From Qipengyuania sp. HL-TH1 (GTDB lineage Bacteria > Pseudomonadota > Alphaproteobacteria > Sphingomonadales > Sphingomonadaceae), in NCBI RefSeq assembly GCF_036365825.1, contig NZ_CP142675.1, forward strand, positions 2,054,501 through 2,118,500: 64,000 nt of DNA, given 5' to 3'. Below, piece by piece: positions 56,549 through 64,000 of this stretch; position 1 is the first letter of the stretch, and each line of letters opens with the position of its first letter. Both the position numbers and the translations under genes were made by a program. The notes beneath the pieces were generated by a model. That model worked only from the letters and a program-made list of their open reading frames with translations, did not search any database and was not told where the DNA came from.

Positions 56549-57420
56549 AAGTCGCACAAATATTCCCATGCGTCTTCAGCGGTTTCGCACCAGCGGAACA
56601 GCTCGAGATCCCTCTTCGAGATCGTGCCTTCTTCGGCAATCGCTTCGAAATTGACCACGCGCGACCAGAAATCCTTGCCAAACAGCAGGATCGGGATGGG
56701 CTTCATCTTGCCCGTCTGGATCAGCGTCAGCAGTTCGAAGAATTCGTCGAACGTGCCGAACCCGCCGGGGAACACCGCGACCGCACGCGCGCGCAGCAGG
56801 AAGTGCATCTTGCGCAGCGCGAAATAGTGGAAGTTGAGCGAGAGATAGGGCGTCACATACTGGTTGGGCGCCTGTTCGTGCGGCAGGATGATGTTGAGGC
56901 CGATCGATTCGCCGCCCGCCTCGCTGGCGCCGCGATTGGCCGCTTCCATGATCGACGGACCGCCGCCCGAGCACACGACGAACTGGCGCTTGCCGTTTTC
57001 GATGATCGACTTCTCGGTCGCCATCTTGGCCAGCTTGCGCGCTTCTTCGTAATATTTCGACTTGGCGACCAGGCTTTCAACGATCTTGCGCTCTTCCTCG
57101 GGCAGGTCCTTGGCGCCTTCGAGCGCGGTATCTGCGGCTTCGGGAGGCGGGATCCGCGCGCTGCCATACATCACCAGCGTCGAGCCAACCCCGGCCTCGT
57201 CGAGGACCATTTCGGGCTTGAGCAATTCGAGCTGGAAGCGCACCGGGCGCAGTTCCTCGCGCAGGAGGAAGTCCGTATCCTGGAACGCCAGCTTGTAGCT
57301 GGGATGCTCGGTCTGCGGGGTATGGGATTCGAGGCCCTGTTTTTCGAACCGGGCTTCCTGTTTGGCGGCGTAGAATTTGCGGTCTTCGATACCGCGCCGG
57401 CGCTTTTCATCTTCTGTCAT
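56530..57420 (-). CDS. LOG-family protein (TIGR00730-type Rossmann fold)
   Basis: A 296-residue protein of the lysine-decarboxylase-like (LOG) family. The family motif PGGFGTFDEFFE is present, with VVCSGGGPSIMEAANRGA earlier; together they form the nucleotide-monophosphate binding site. Such proteins cleave the ribose from cytokinin-type or other nucleoside monophosphates. An N-terminal extension of about 90 residues precedes the core, as in the longer bacterial type. The ATG at 57420 is followed by MTEDEKRRRG; an alternative lies 36 bases upstream. Confidence 0.87.
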   Translation of the reverse strand: MTEDEKRRRGIEDRKFYAAKQEARFEKQGLESHTPQTEHPSYKLAFQDTDFLLREELRPVRFQLELLKPEMVLDEAGVGSTLVMYGSARIPPPEAADTALEGAKDLPEEERKIVESLVAKSKYYEEARKLAKMATEKSIIENGKRQFVVCSGGGPSIMEAANRGASEAGGESIGLNIILPHEQAPNQYVTPYLSLNFHYFALRKMHFLLRARAVAVFPGGFGTFDEFFELLTLIQTGKMKPIPILLFGKDFWSRVVNFEAIAEEGTISKRDLELFRWCETAEDAWEYLCDFYDLGC

Positions 57421-57472
57421 CTGGCGCGCGATAGGCCGCGCTTGCGGCAACGACAAGTCATCGAAGAAGAAA

Positions 57473-57548
57473 TGGCAGGGGTGACAGGATTCGAACCCGT
57501 GGCCCTCGGTTTTGGAGACCGATGCTCTACCAGCTGAGCTACACCCCT
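57473..57548 (-). tRNA. tRNA-Trp (CCA anticodon)
   Basis: A 76-base cloverleaf on the minus strand: acceptor AGGGGTG/CACCCCT, D loop AGCTGGTA, anticodon loop CTCCAAA on TCGGT/ACCGA, T loop TTCGAAT and encoded CCA. The anticodon CCA reads UGG. Confidence 0.96.
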
Positions 57549-57633
57549 GCAGGAAGGGCGCGCATTAGGGGCACCAATCACACTTGGCAAGGTCCATATC
57601 GCCCGAGGCATGGAAGTGCTAAGATGCTCCGCG

Positions 57634-58317
57634 ATGCACGCCCCCGCCACATCCCGGATACCCGTCGAATTGCTGCTGCGCGCCTATCGCGGGGGAATCT
57701 TCCCGATGGCCGACCATCGCAGCGATCCCGAAGTCTACTGGGTCGAGCCGCGCGAACGCGCGATCATCCCGCTCGATGGCTTCCGCTTGTCGAAGAGTTT
57801 GAAGAAGACGCTGCGGCAGGATCGCTTCCGTGTCACCTGCAATGCCGATTTCGCCGGGGTCATCGCCGAATGCGCCGCCCCGCGCGAGGAACATGCCGAA
57901 AGCTGGATCAGCCACCGGATCGAGGCCAGCTACAACGCGCTGCATCTGGCAGGGCATGCGCATTCGATCGAATGCTGGCAGGGCGGCGCACTGGTCGGCG
58001 GGCTGTATGGCGTCGGTTTCGACCGGGTGTTCTGCGGCGAAAGCATGTTCAGCCGCACGCCCGATGCCAGCAAGGTGGCGCTGGCGTGGCTGGTCGCGGC
58101 GATGCGCGAGGCGGGCTATGCGCTGCTCGACTGCCAGTTCATGACCGAGCATCTGGCGACCATGGGCGCAGTGGCGGTCAGCCAGGCGCAATATATGCAG
58201 ATGATGGCCCGGCTGGAGGGTTATCCGGCGGCCGCGTTGCCCGATGTCGTCGCGCGATTCGGCGCATCTTCCTCACCCGGAAAATCCATCACGCAGTCCT
58301 TGATCCAGACGTCGTAG
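57634..58317 (+). CDS. aat: Leucyl/phenylalanyl-tRNA-protein transferase
   Basis: A 227-residue enzyme that adds Leu or Phe to proteins with N-terminal Arg or Lys, marking them for ClpS-ClpAP. Landmarks are LLLRAYRGGIFPMAD, YWVEPRERAIIPLD, HSIECWQGGALVGGLYGV, FCGESMFSRTPDASKVAL and LLDCQFMTEHLATMGA. ATG at 57634 matches the family start. clpS is also in this window, so both halves of the N-degron pathway are present. Its last 97 bases overlap the end of the convergent DUF2155 gene. Confidence 0.93.
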   Translation: MHAPATSRIPVELLLRAYRGGIFPMADHRSDPEVYWVEPRERAIIPLDGFRLSKSLKKTLRQDRFRVTCNADFAGVIAECAAPREEHAESWISHRIEASYNALHLAGHAHSIECWQGGALVGGLYGVGFDRVFCGESMFSRTPDASKVALAWLVAAMREAGYALLDCQFMTEHLATMGAVAVSQAQYMQMMARLEGYPAAALPDVVARFGASSSPGKSITQSLIQTS

Positions 58318-58754
58318 ATCGGGTGTTCGACCACGTTGAGGCTGGGCGAGTTCTTGAACAGCCAGCCCGAGAAGACCTTGCGGAAATTGTCCTCGGTCCC
58401 GCGTTCCTTGACCAGCACCTGCACGAAACCGCCCGTTTCCTTGGGCATTTCCCACGGCGCCGTGCGCTCGCAGGCCTGCAGGCGGACGATCACATCGCCG
58501 ACCCGCTGCTGCTCGCCGGGGCGTAGTTCGAGGTCCTGGCTGACATTGTTGCGCTTGTTGAGCAGGCCGAGCGTGGCGACACGCTCTGCCATCGGCGTGC
58601 CCAGACCCGCTTCGGCGGCGGGACGCGCAGGCAATTCGCCCTGCTGCAGTTCCTCGGGAATAGTGGTCGCGGTCGCATCGGCGGGCGCGTCCGCTTGCTG
58701 GTCACAGGCCGCGACCAGCGCCGCCGTGGCCAGGAGGGCAAGCGCCCCGCGCAT
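58221..58754 (-). CDS. DUF2155 domain lipoprotein/periplasmic protein
   Basis: A 177-residue exported protein. The N-terminus MRGALALLATAALVAAC is a lipoprotein-type signal with Cys at 17. The DUF2155 core reads RPGEQQRVGDVIVRLQACERTAPWEM, GGFVQVLVKE, FSGWLFKNSPSLNVVEHPIYDVWIKDC. This family is typical of alphaproteobacteria and sits in the envelope; its role is unknown. It starts two bases after the NDUFA12 stop. The final 18 residues lie in the overlap with aat and are outside the conserved core. Confidence 0.87.
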   Translation of the reverse strand: MRGALALLATAALVAACDQQADAPADATATTIPEELQQGELPARPAAEAGLGTPMAERVATLGLLNKRNNVSQDLELRPGEQQRVGDVIVRLQACERTAPWEMPKETGGFVQVLVKERGTEDNFRKVFSGWLFKNSPSLNVVEHPIYDVWIKDCVMDFPGEEDAPNRATTSGNAAAG

Positions 58755-58756
58755 CG

Positions 58757-59155
58757 TCACGCCTCGGGCGACCAGGCTTCGTAATCGCCCGTCGCGCGGG
58801 CGCGTTTGCCGCCGCGCTCGAGCGCACCGGCGGGGCGATAGGCGCTCGCCGTACCCGTAGCATTGGGTGTGTAATCGGTTTCCCAGATCCGCGCCGCGGG
58901 CAGATTGCTTTCGGGTACGTCGTCGAACGAGCCGTGGAGCCAGCCGTGCCATTCGCTCGGCACGCGGCTGGCATCATTGGCACCCTCATAGATCACCCAG
59001 CGCCGCTCGCGGCCGTCACCGCTCTTCTTCTTCGAGCGGTAATAGGCGTTGCCCTGCGCATCGGTGCCAACCTGCTCGCCATTGCGCGACGACCACAGGA
59101 GCGTGCCGATCGTGGCGCCGTCCCACCAGGTAAAAATCTTGCCGAGGATGTTCAT
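58757..59155 (-). CDS. NDUFA12-family NADH:ubiquinone oxidoreductase subunit
   Basis: A 132-residue supernumerary complex I subunit (homologue of mitochondrial B17.2), restricted to alphaproteobacteria among bacteria. Characteristic segments are FTWWDGATIGTLLW, GTDAQGNAYYRSK, RRWVIYEG and SRVPSEWHGWLHG. It binds the matrix/cytoplasmic arm of complex I. The C-terminal 35 residues are less conserved. The nuo genes are not in the window; pairing with the DUF2155 gene is usual in sphingomonads as far as known. Confidence 0.93.
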   Translation of the reverse strand: MNILGKIFTWWDGATIGTLLWSSRNGEQVGTDAQGNAYYRSKKKSGDGRERRWVIYEGANDASRVPSEWHGWLHGSFDDVPESNLPAARIWETDYTPNATGTASAYRPAGALERGGKRARATGDYEAWSPEA

Positions 59156-59240
59156 GGCCGCGCGATTAGCCGTTTATTTGCCGGGCCTCAAGCGCCGCCG
59201 TGCGCAACCGCGCACTTGGGCTTCCGCTCGTGCGTGATCC

Positions 59241-59735
59241 CTACCATTCGACCAGGTCGCCCGGGGCGATGCCCAGTTCTTCCGCGCGGCCCCCACGCAA
59301 TTCGAGCACGCCGAGCACGGGGCCGACCGAATAGACCGGTTCGAGCGAATAAGGCTCGGTCATCGCGGCGATATTGCTGATGCGCCCATCGGGACCGATG
59401 TAGATGATATCGAGCGCAAGCGGGGTATTCTTCATCCAGAAGCTTTGCGCGGTGGTCCCGTCATAGGGGAAGATCATGCCTTCGTGATCGCCGAGCTCGG
59501 TGCGGAACATCAGCCCGCGCGTCTGTGCTTCGGGCGTATCGGCCAGTTCCGCCGCAATCGCGATCTGGCCATTTTCGGTCGTGACGGTCAGCGGGATCAC
59601 CTTGAGCCCCGAGATCGGGTGCGTCGTCGCCGTCTCGACGCCCGCACCGGCGGGCTCGGCGGACGATTCGGCCTGCGTCTGGGGTGAACAGGCCAGCAGC
59701 GCGGCCAGCCCTGCCATCGCGGCCAGGCGCTTCAC
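59241..59735 (-). CDS. DUF192 family exported protein
   Basis: A 164-residue protein with a lipoprotein-like signal (AGLAALLACS) and a DUF192 domain: QTRGLMFRTEL, GMIFPYDGTTAQSFWMKNTPLALDIIYI, VLELRGGRAEELGIAPGD. The family occurs in the envelope of many bacteria, and its function is unsettled. The start is GTG at 59735, overlapping the recX stop (GTGA) and preceded by GAGGAG, which is clearly better than an upstream ATG inside recX. Confidence 0.88.
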   Translation of the reverse strand: MKRLAAMAGLAALLACSPQTQAESSAEPAGAGVETATTHPISGLKVIPLTVTTENGQIAIAAELADTPEAQTRGLMFRTELGDHEGMIFPYDGTTAQSFWMKNTPLALDIIYIGPDGRISNIAAMTEPYSLEPVYSVGPVLGVLELRGGRAEELGIAPGDLVEW

Positions 59736-60316
59736 TGCTCCTCGTCCCGTGCTTCTGCGACCCATTCCTCAAGCTCCTCGACCGTGCGCGCCTCGACGAT
59801 GCGCCGCGCTATGTCGAAATCATGGCCCGCGCGCACCAATGCGGCAAGCCGCTTTTCCCGTAGCTTGCGCGCTTCCTCGGGTCCCATGTCTGCCTGCTGC
59901 CCGAACGGCCCGAAGCCGCGCTTGCGTGCCAGTACCAGCGCCGCCTGGCGCTTCTGCGCCTCTCCCGGCTCGAGCGAATGGCGCAAATCCTCGTCGATCC
60001 CGGCGGACCGCAGCGCCTGATCGACCCGCCGCGCGCCATAGCCGCGCGCCACCAGATCGCCCGCCTTGGCGCGGCCATAGGCTTCGTCGTCGACATAGCC
60101 CCGCTCGACGAATGTCGCGATCAGCCTGTCGAGATCGGGTTCCTCGTCTTCGGTGAACCCGCGTTCGCGCAGCTTGCGCTGGAGATAGGTGCGCAGCTTG
60201 CCTGCGCTGGTCGCAAAGCGCGCGACATAAGCCACCGCCAGCTCCTCCAGCCGCGTGCGATCAAGCGGTTTTGCCCGGCGGCGGGTGCGGCCCGATGTTG
60301 CGCGTTCATCATCCAT
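59732..60316 (-). CDS. recX: RecX-family RecA regulator
   Basis: A 194-residue helical repeat protein. RecX landmarks are AYVARFATSAGKLRTYLQRKLRERGF, LIATFVERGYVDDEAYGRAKAGDLVARGYGARRVDQAL and the later AGHDFDIARRIV. It caps RecA filaments and limits recombination. ATG at 60316 is preceded by AGGA 11 bases upstream. It is not beside recA here, as is common in sphingomonads, and is coupled to the DUF192 gene. Confidence 0.85.
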   Translation of the reverse strand: MDDERATSGRTRRRAKPLDRTRLEELAVAYVARFATSAGKLRTYLQRKLRERGFTEDEEPDLDRLIATFVERGYVDDEAYGRAKAGDLVARGYGARRVDQALRSAGIDEDLRHSLEPGEAQKRQAALVLARKRGFGPFGQQADMGPEEARKLREKRLAALVRAGHDFDIARRIVEARTVEELEEWVAEARDEEQ

Positions 60317-60448
60317 CGGCCATATTCCTGCCACACTCCTTTAAGATTGGGAAACGTGGGAGAGCGCGCGATCTTCCGGATCGTGTGAGACATCAAGCAA
60401 TGAGGGAAGCCGCAAGGCCCCAGCTATTCACGGGTATCGCCGATAATT

Positions 60449-62197
60449 ATGACCGACGCCGCACTGACGCCGACGCCGAACGACTGCGACCTACCGCGTC
60501 GCCGTTCCGATTTCGCGACCTTCAACGAGGCTATCGACTACGCTGCGCGCAGCGATAAGGGTCTCAATTTCCACGACATGCGCGGGACGCTCGAACGCGT
60601 CTACCCCTATGCGCAAATGCGCGAGGATGCGCTTGAAGCGGCTTACCGGCTCGTGGCGATGGGGATCGGGAAGGAAGACCGCGTCGCGCTGGTGGCCGAG
60701 ACCAGCCCCGAATTCGCCGCGCTGTTCTGCGCCTGCACGCTGATGGGCGCCTGGCCGGTGCCGCTGCCGCTGCCGACGACCTTCGGCGGCAAGGAAAGCT
60801 ATATTGAGCAGCTTTCGGTCCAGTTGAAGAGCGCGGACCCGACAATTCTGATCTATCCGGGCGAAATCGCCGAAATGGCCAAGGCCGCGGCCGACCGGCA
60901 GGGTTGCGGCGGCGAAAGCTGGGACGATTTCGCGCAGCGCCCGGCCCCGCCGGTCGATCTGCCCGAAGCGCAGCCCGAAGATATTTGCTACCTGCAGTAT
61001 TCCTCGGGCTCGACTCGCTTCCCGACCGGGGTCGCGGTCACGCATGAAGCGCTGCTGCACAATCTGCGCGGTCATGCCGAATCGATGGAAATCGGCATGA
61101 ACGACCGCGTGGTCAGCTGGCTGCCGTGGTATCACGACATGGGGCTGGTCGGCTGCTTCCTGTCGCTGGTCGCCAACCAGGTATCGGTCGATTACCTGCG
61201 CACCGAACATTTCGCGCGCCGTCCGCTGGCCTGGCTCGACCTGATCAGCCGCAACCAGGGCACCACGCTGAGCTATTCGCCGACCTTCGGCTACGACATC
61301 TGCGCCCGCCGGATTTCCAGCCAGAGCAGCGTTGCCGACCGCTTCGACCTGTCGCGCTGGCGCGTTGCGGGCAATGGCGCGGACATGATCCGCCCCGACG
61401 TGATGCAGAACTTCGTGAACGCCTTCGCCGGCGCGGGCTTCCAGGCGAACAGTTTCAATCCCAGCTACGGCCTCGCCGAAGCGACGCTGGCGGTGACGGT
61501 GATGCCGCCGGGCGAAGGGATCCGCGTCGAACTGGTCGAGGAAGAACGCCTCTCGGGCCGCCCGCGCGACCTGTCCAAGCCCGCGCGCTACCGCGCCATC
61601 GTCAATTGCGGCAAGCCGATCCCCGGCATGGAAGTCGAGATCCGCGGCGAGAACGACCAGCTGCGCGGCGACCACCAGATCGGCAAGGTCTGGTGCCGCG
61701 GCAAGAGCGTGATGCATTCCTATTTCCGCAACGAGGAAGCGACCACCGACTGCCTCGTCGCCAAAGACAATGGGGACGTCTGGCTCGACACGGGCGACAT
61801 GGGCTACATGGGCGATGGCTATCTGTTCATCGTCGGCCGCGCCAAGGACATGATCATCATCAACGGCAAGAACCTGTGGCCGCAGGACATCGAATGGGCG
61901 GTCGAGCAATTGCCGGGCTTCAACCATGGCGACATCGCCGCCTTCTCGATCGACACCGAGGCGGGCGAGGAAGCCCCCGCCGTCCTGGTGCACTGCCGTG
62001 TGTCCGACCCGGTCGAGCGGATCAAGCTGCGCGACCAGATCGCCGACAAGGTCCGCGGCGTCACCGGGATGAGCTGCGTGGTCGAGCTGGTCCCGCCGCG
62101 CACGCTGCCGCGCACCAGTTCGGGCAAGCTCAGCCGCGCCAAGGCGAAAAAACAGTATCTTGCGGGCGAAATCGTCCCGCTCGACCTCGCCGCCTGA
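60449..62197 (+). CDS. Fatty acyl-AMP ligase (FAAL) / acyl-CoA synthetase-like
   Basis: A 582-residue adenylate-forming enzyme. The ATP-binding P-loop reads YLQYSSGSTRFPTGVAVTH; FAAL-typical segments are WLPWYHDMGLVG, LSYSPTFGYDICARR, YGLAEATLAVTV and GRAKDMIIINGKNLWPQDIE. The C-terminal lysine loop TSSGKLSRAKAKKQYL is intact. FAALs activate fatty acids as acyl-AMP for transfer to a carrier protein. No polyketide or NRPS gene is near, so in a sphingomonad an acyl carrier partner in sphingolipid or other lipid synthesis is a reasonable guess. Monocistronic, diverging from recX. Confidence 0.87.
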   Translation: MTDAALTPTPNDCDLPRRRSDFATFNEAIDYAARSDKGLNFHDMRGTLERVYPYAQMREDALEAAYRLVAMGIGKEDRVALVAETSPEFAALFCACTLMGAWPVPLPLPTTFGGKESYIEQLSVQLKSADPTILIYPGEIAEMAKAAADRQGCGGESWDDFAQRPAPPVDLPEAQPEDICYLQYSSGSTRFPTGVAVTHEALLHNLRGHAESMEIGMNDRVVSWLPWYHDMGLVGCFLSLVANQVSVDYLRTEHFARRPLAWLDLISRNQGTTLSYSPTFGYDICARRISSQSSVADRFDLSRWRVAGNGADMIRPDVMQNFVNAFAGAGFQANSFNPSYGLAEATLAVTVMPPGEGIRVELVEEERLSGRPRDLSKPARYRAIVNCGKPIPGMEVEIRGENDQLRGDHQIGKVWCRGKSVMHSYFRNEEATTDCLVAKDNGDVWLDTGDMGYMGDGYLFIVGRAKDMIIINGKNLWPQDIEWAVEQLPGFNHGDIAAFSIDTEAGEEAPAVLVHCRVSDPVERIKLRDQIADKVRGVTGMSCVVELVPPRTLPRTSSGKLSRAKAKKQYLAGEIVPLDLAA

Positions 62198-62361
62198 GGC
62201 CTGCGCCAACGCGGCCCTCTGCGCGACGGACCACCGGCAGAATTGCCTTGCGCTTGCCGCCTTCGGCGCGGCACTATCGCTGCGCCGCGCGACTGCGCGC
62301 TTGAAGATCGTGTATTGCCACCCTAATACAGGATTATAGCCGCTTGGAGAGATCTGCGCCC

Positions 62362-63576
62362 ATGAGCGATACGAAAACGCCGACCGCAACTGCCACCGAA
62401 ACCGCCTTCGACCTCACGCCGCCCGATCCCGTGCCCGAGGTCAAACCGGAGAAGGCTGCGGGCCTCGTCCCGGTTTCGGAAGAGGTGAAGAGCAAGCTGC
62501 AGACCAAGGTCGACGGCTTCGTCGCCGACCTGATTGCCGAGGATGCGAATTCGCCCGAATTCGGCAAGAAGGTCGACCAGCTGACCAATATGGGCCGCAA
62601 GGAAATCATGGCCGCGGCGGGCATGTCCAACCGTTTCCTCGACCGGCCGGTGCGTGCGATGGACAAGGACGAAGGCGTCGGCGCCAATCTTTCCGAACTG
62701 CGCCGCGTGGTGGAAGACCTGGATCCGGGCAAGCGCGGCAAGCTGTCGGGTCCGCGCAAGATCCTCGGCATCATCCCCTTCGGCAACAAGCTGACCAATT
62801 ACTTCCGCAGCTACCAGAGCGCGCAGACGCATATCCAGTCGATCCTCAACAACCTCGCCAGCGGCAAGGACGAGCTGATCATGGACAATGCCGCGATCGA
62901 CGTCGAACGGCAGAAGCTGTGGGAGGCGATGGGCAATCTGGAACAGATGATCCACATCTCCAACTCGCTCGACGCGAAGCTGGAGGAAAAGGCCGCCGAA
63001 CTCGACGCGACCGATCCGGCCAAGGCCAAGGCGGTGCGCGAAACCGCGCTGTTCTATGTCCGCCAGCGCACGCAGGATTTGCTCACCCAGATGGCGGTGA
63101 GCGTGCAGGGCTATCTCGCGCTCGACCTGGTGAAGAAGAACAATGTCGAGCTCGTGAAAGGCGTCGACCGCGCGAGCACCACCACCGTCGGCGCGCTGCG
63201 CACGGCAGTGACCGTGGCCGAGGCGATGACCAACCAGCGCCTCGTGCTGGGCCAGATCACCGCGCTCAACGAAACCACTGCGGGCATCATCGACAGCACC
63301 AGCACGCTGCTGCGCGACCAGACCGGCAAGATCCACGAACAGGCCGCGGCGAGCACAATCCCGCTCGAAACGCTGCAACGCGCCTTCCAGAACATCTACG
63401 ACACGATGGACGAGGTCGACAGCTTCAAGCTGCGCGCGCTCGACAGCATGAAGCAGACGGTCACGCTGCTGACCGACGAGGTCGAGAAGTCGAAAGGCTA
63501 TATCGCGCGCGCCGAAGGCCAGTCGCAGGCGCAGAAGCAGGTCGCCGAAAGCAGCCTGCTGAGCATCGAGGGCTGA
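62362..63576 (+). CDS. telA: Toxic anion resistance protein TelA family
   Basis: A 404-residue, largely helical protein of the TelA/KlaA/YaaN family, first linked to tellurite resistance. Segments SGPRKILGIIPFGNKLTNYFRSYQSAQTHIQ and VSVQGYLALDLVKKNNVELVKGVDRASTTTVGALRTAV are diagnostic. ATG at 62362 follows TTGGAGAG at good spacing; an upstream TTG is less likely. The next gene looks like its usual partner XpaC. Role in this organism unknown; an envelope stress function is possible. Confidence 0.9.
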   Translation: MSDTKTPTATATETAFDLTPPDPVPEVKPEKAAGLVPVSEEVKSKLQTKVDGFVADLIAEDANSPEFGKKVDQLTNMGRKEIMAAAGMSNRFLDRPVRAMDKDEGVGANLSELRRVVEDLDPGKRGKLSGPRKILGIIPFGNKLTNYFRSYQSAQTHIQSILNNLASGKDELIMDNAAIDVERQKLWEAMGNLEQMIHISNSLDAKLEEKAAELDATDPAKAKAVRETALFYVRQRTQDLLTQMAVSVQGYLALDLVKKNNVELVKGVDRASTTTVGALRTAVTVAEAMTNQRLVLGQITALNETTAGIIDSTSTLLRDQTGKIHEQAAASTIPLETLQRAFQNIYDTMDEVDSFKLRALDSMKQTVTLLTDEVEKSKGYIARAEGQSQAQKQVAESSLLSIEG

Positions 63577-63586
63577 GGGCGGCATC

Positions 63587-64000
63587 GTGAACGACCTCAC
63601 CCGCGACAGCGACCGCATATTGTCCGAGAGCAAGGCGCTGGTGCGCGACAACCGCGAAGGCGGCCGCCACCGGCGCGCGCCCTCGATCGGGCAGGGTTCG
63701 GCCAAGGCCAAGCGCGACCACCTGATGAAAAAGGTGCGCAACCTCGTGATCGCGGTGGCCGTCATCTGGCTGGGAGCCGGGGTTGCCGGGGCGATCTTCA
63801 GCGGCATCGGTTTCTGGGGCGTCATGGCTGTCGTTGTCGCCACGGCCATCGCTACCGCGATCTTCTCCAGTTATCCGAAGATCAAGACGCCCAAGCGCGC
63901 CGACATCAACAAGGGCAATGTCCAGCAGATGGTCGGCCGCACCGAGCTGTGGCTCGAAGCGCAGCGGCCTGCCCTGCCCCCGCCCGCGGCACAGATCGTC
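63587..64000 (+). CDS. XpaC-like membrane protein (3' end outside window)
   Basis: The frame begins with GTG at 63587, ten bases after telA, and stays open to the window end (138 codons). The first 50 residues are polar and basic (VNDLTRDSDRILSESKALV, GGRHRRAPS), followed by two hydrophobic helices (LVIAVAVIWLGAGVAGAIF and FWGVMAVVVATAIATAIF) and KIKTPKRADINKGNVQQMV. This plan and the telA neighbour fit XpaC/5-bromo-4-chloroindolyl-phosphate-hydrolysis-type proteins. The start is the only reasonable one, with a weak GAGGG-like ribosome binding site. Confidence 0.7.
   Translation, partial: MNDLTRDSDRILSESKALVRDNREGGRHRRAPSIGQGSAKAKRDHLMKKVRNLVIAVAVIWLGAGVAGAIFSGIGFWGVMAVVVATAIATAIFSSYPKIKTPKRADINKGNVQQMVGRTELWLEAQRPALPPPAAQIV

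Overview
This window is a high-GC stretch of bacterial chromosome. Several features point to an alphaproteobacterium of the Sphingomonadales, most like Erythrobacteraceae. These are the general stress response set phyR, nepR and ecfG with EcfG promoters of the form GGAAC-N16-CGTT, an NDUFA12-type complex I subunit, a DUF2155 protein, a cysN-cysC fusion, a class I PHA synthase with a phasin, and a stand-alone fatty acyl-AMP ligase. Genes are tightly packed, with many ATGA or TGATG overlaps. No insertion sequence, prophage, integrase or CRISPR array was seen.

Layout. 1-14.4 kb is catabolic: the end of an MBL-rhodanese protein; a coupled minus-strand operon (serine hydrolase, metallophosphoesterase, GMC oxidoreductase fused to an alpha/beta hydrolase); a 5-oxoprolinase-type HyuA-HyuB fusion; an aldehyde dehydrogenase; and a pair of acyl-CoA dehydrogenase subunits. 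14.4-18.4 kb holds a LuxR-type regulator and the sulfate activation operon cysD-cysNC. 18.4-28.4 kb is a large minus-strand two-partner secretion operon in the order TpsB transporter, 1685-residue Gly-rich TpsA exoprotein, exported TPR-CHAT protease-like protein. 28.5-36.8 kb is accessory: tRNA-Thr and tRNA-Cys, a thioesterase, a small HTH protein, an alpha-helical pore-forming-toxin-like protein (HBL/Nhe/ClyA type), a GFA-family protein, an Rrf2 regulator facing a membrane-CMD fusion, a lipoprotein, a crotonase and an atypical OmpR-type regulator.

36.9-47.4 kb is core: alaC, phaC with phasin, clpS, lptF-lptG, two GNAT-like genes, a desaturase and a single-domain response regulator. 47.6-53.3 kb is regulatory: an FNR-type regulator, phyR, a CHASE-domain histidine kinase, nepR-ecfG and an AI-2E-family transporter. 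53.4-64 kb is housekeeping: sodB, glmM-DUF1272-thiD, a LOG-family protein, tRNA-Trp, aat, DUF2155, NDUFA12, DUF192, recX, a fatty acyl-AMP ligase, telA and the start of an XpaC-like gene.

The two most unusual items are the TPS-CHAT operon, in which an exported caspase-like protein is co-expressed with a giant secreted protein, and the orphan alpha-pore-forming-toxin-like gene. Other points of interest are a phasin gene with two ribosome binding sites (predicted long histone-like and short isoforms), PhaR-type palindromes, an acyl-CoA dehydrogenase subunit lacking its middle domain, and several palindromic operators next to regulator genes. All functions are assigned by reading motifs and recalling families; no database search was run.
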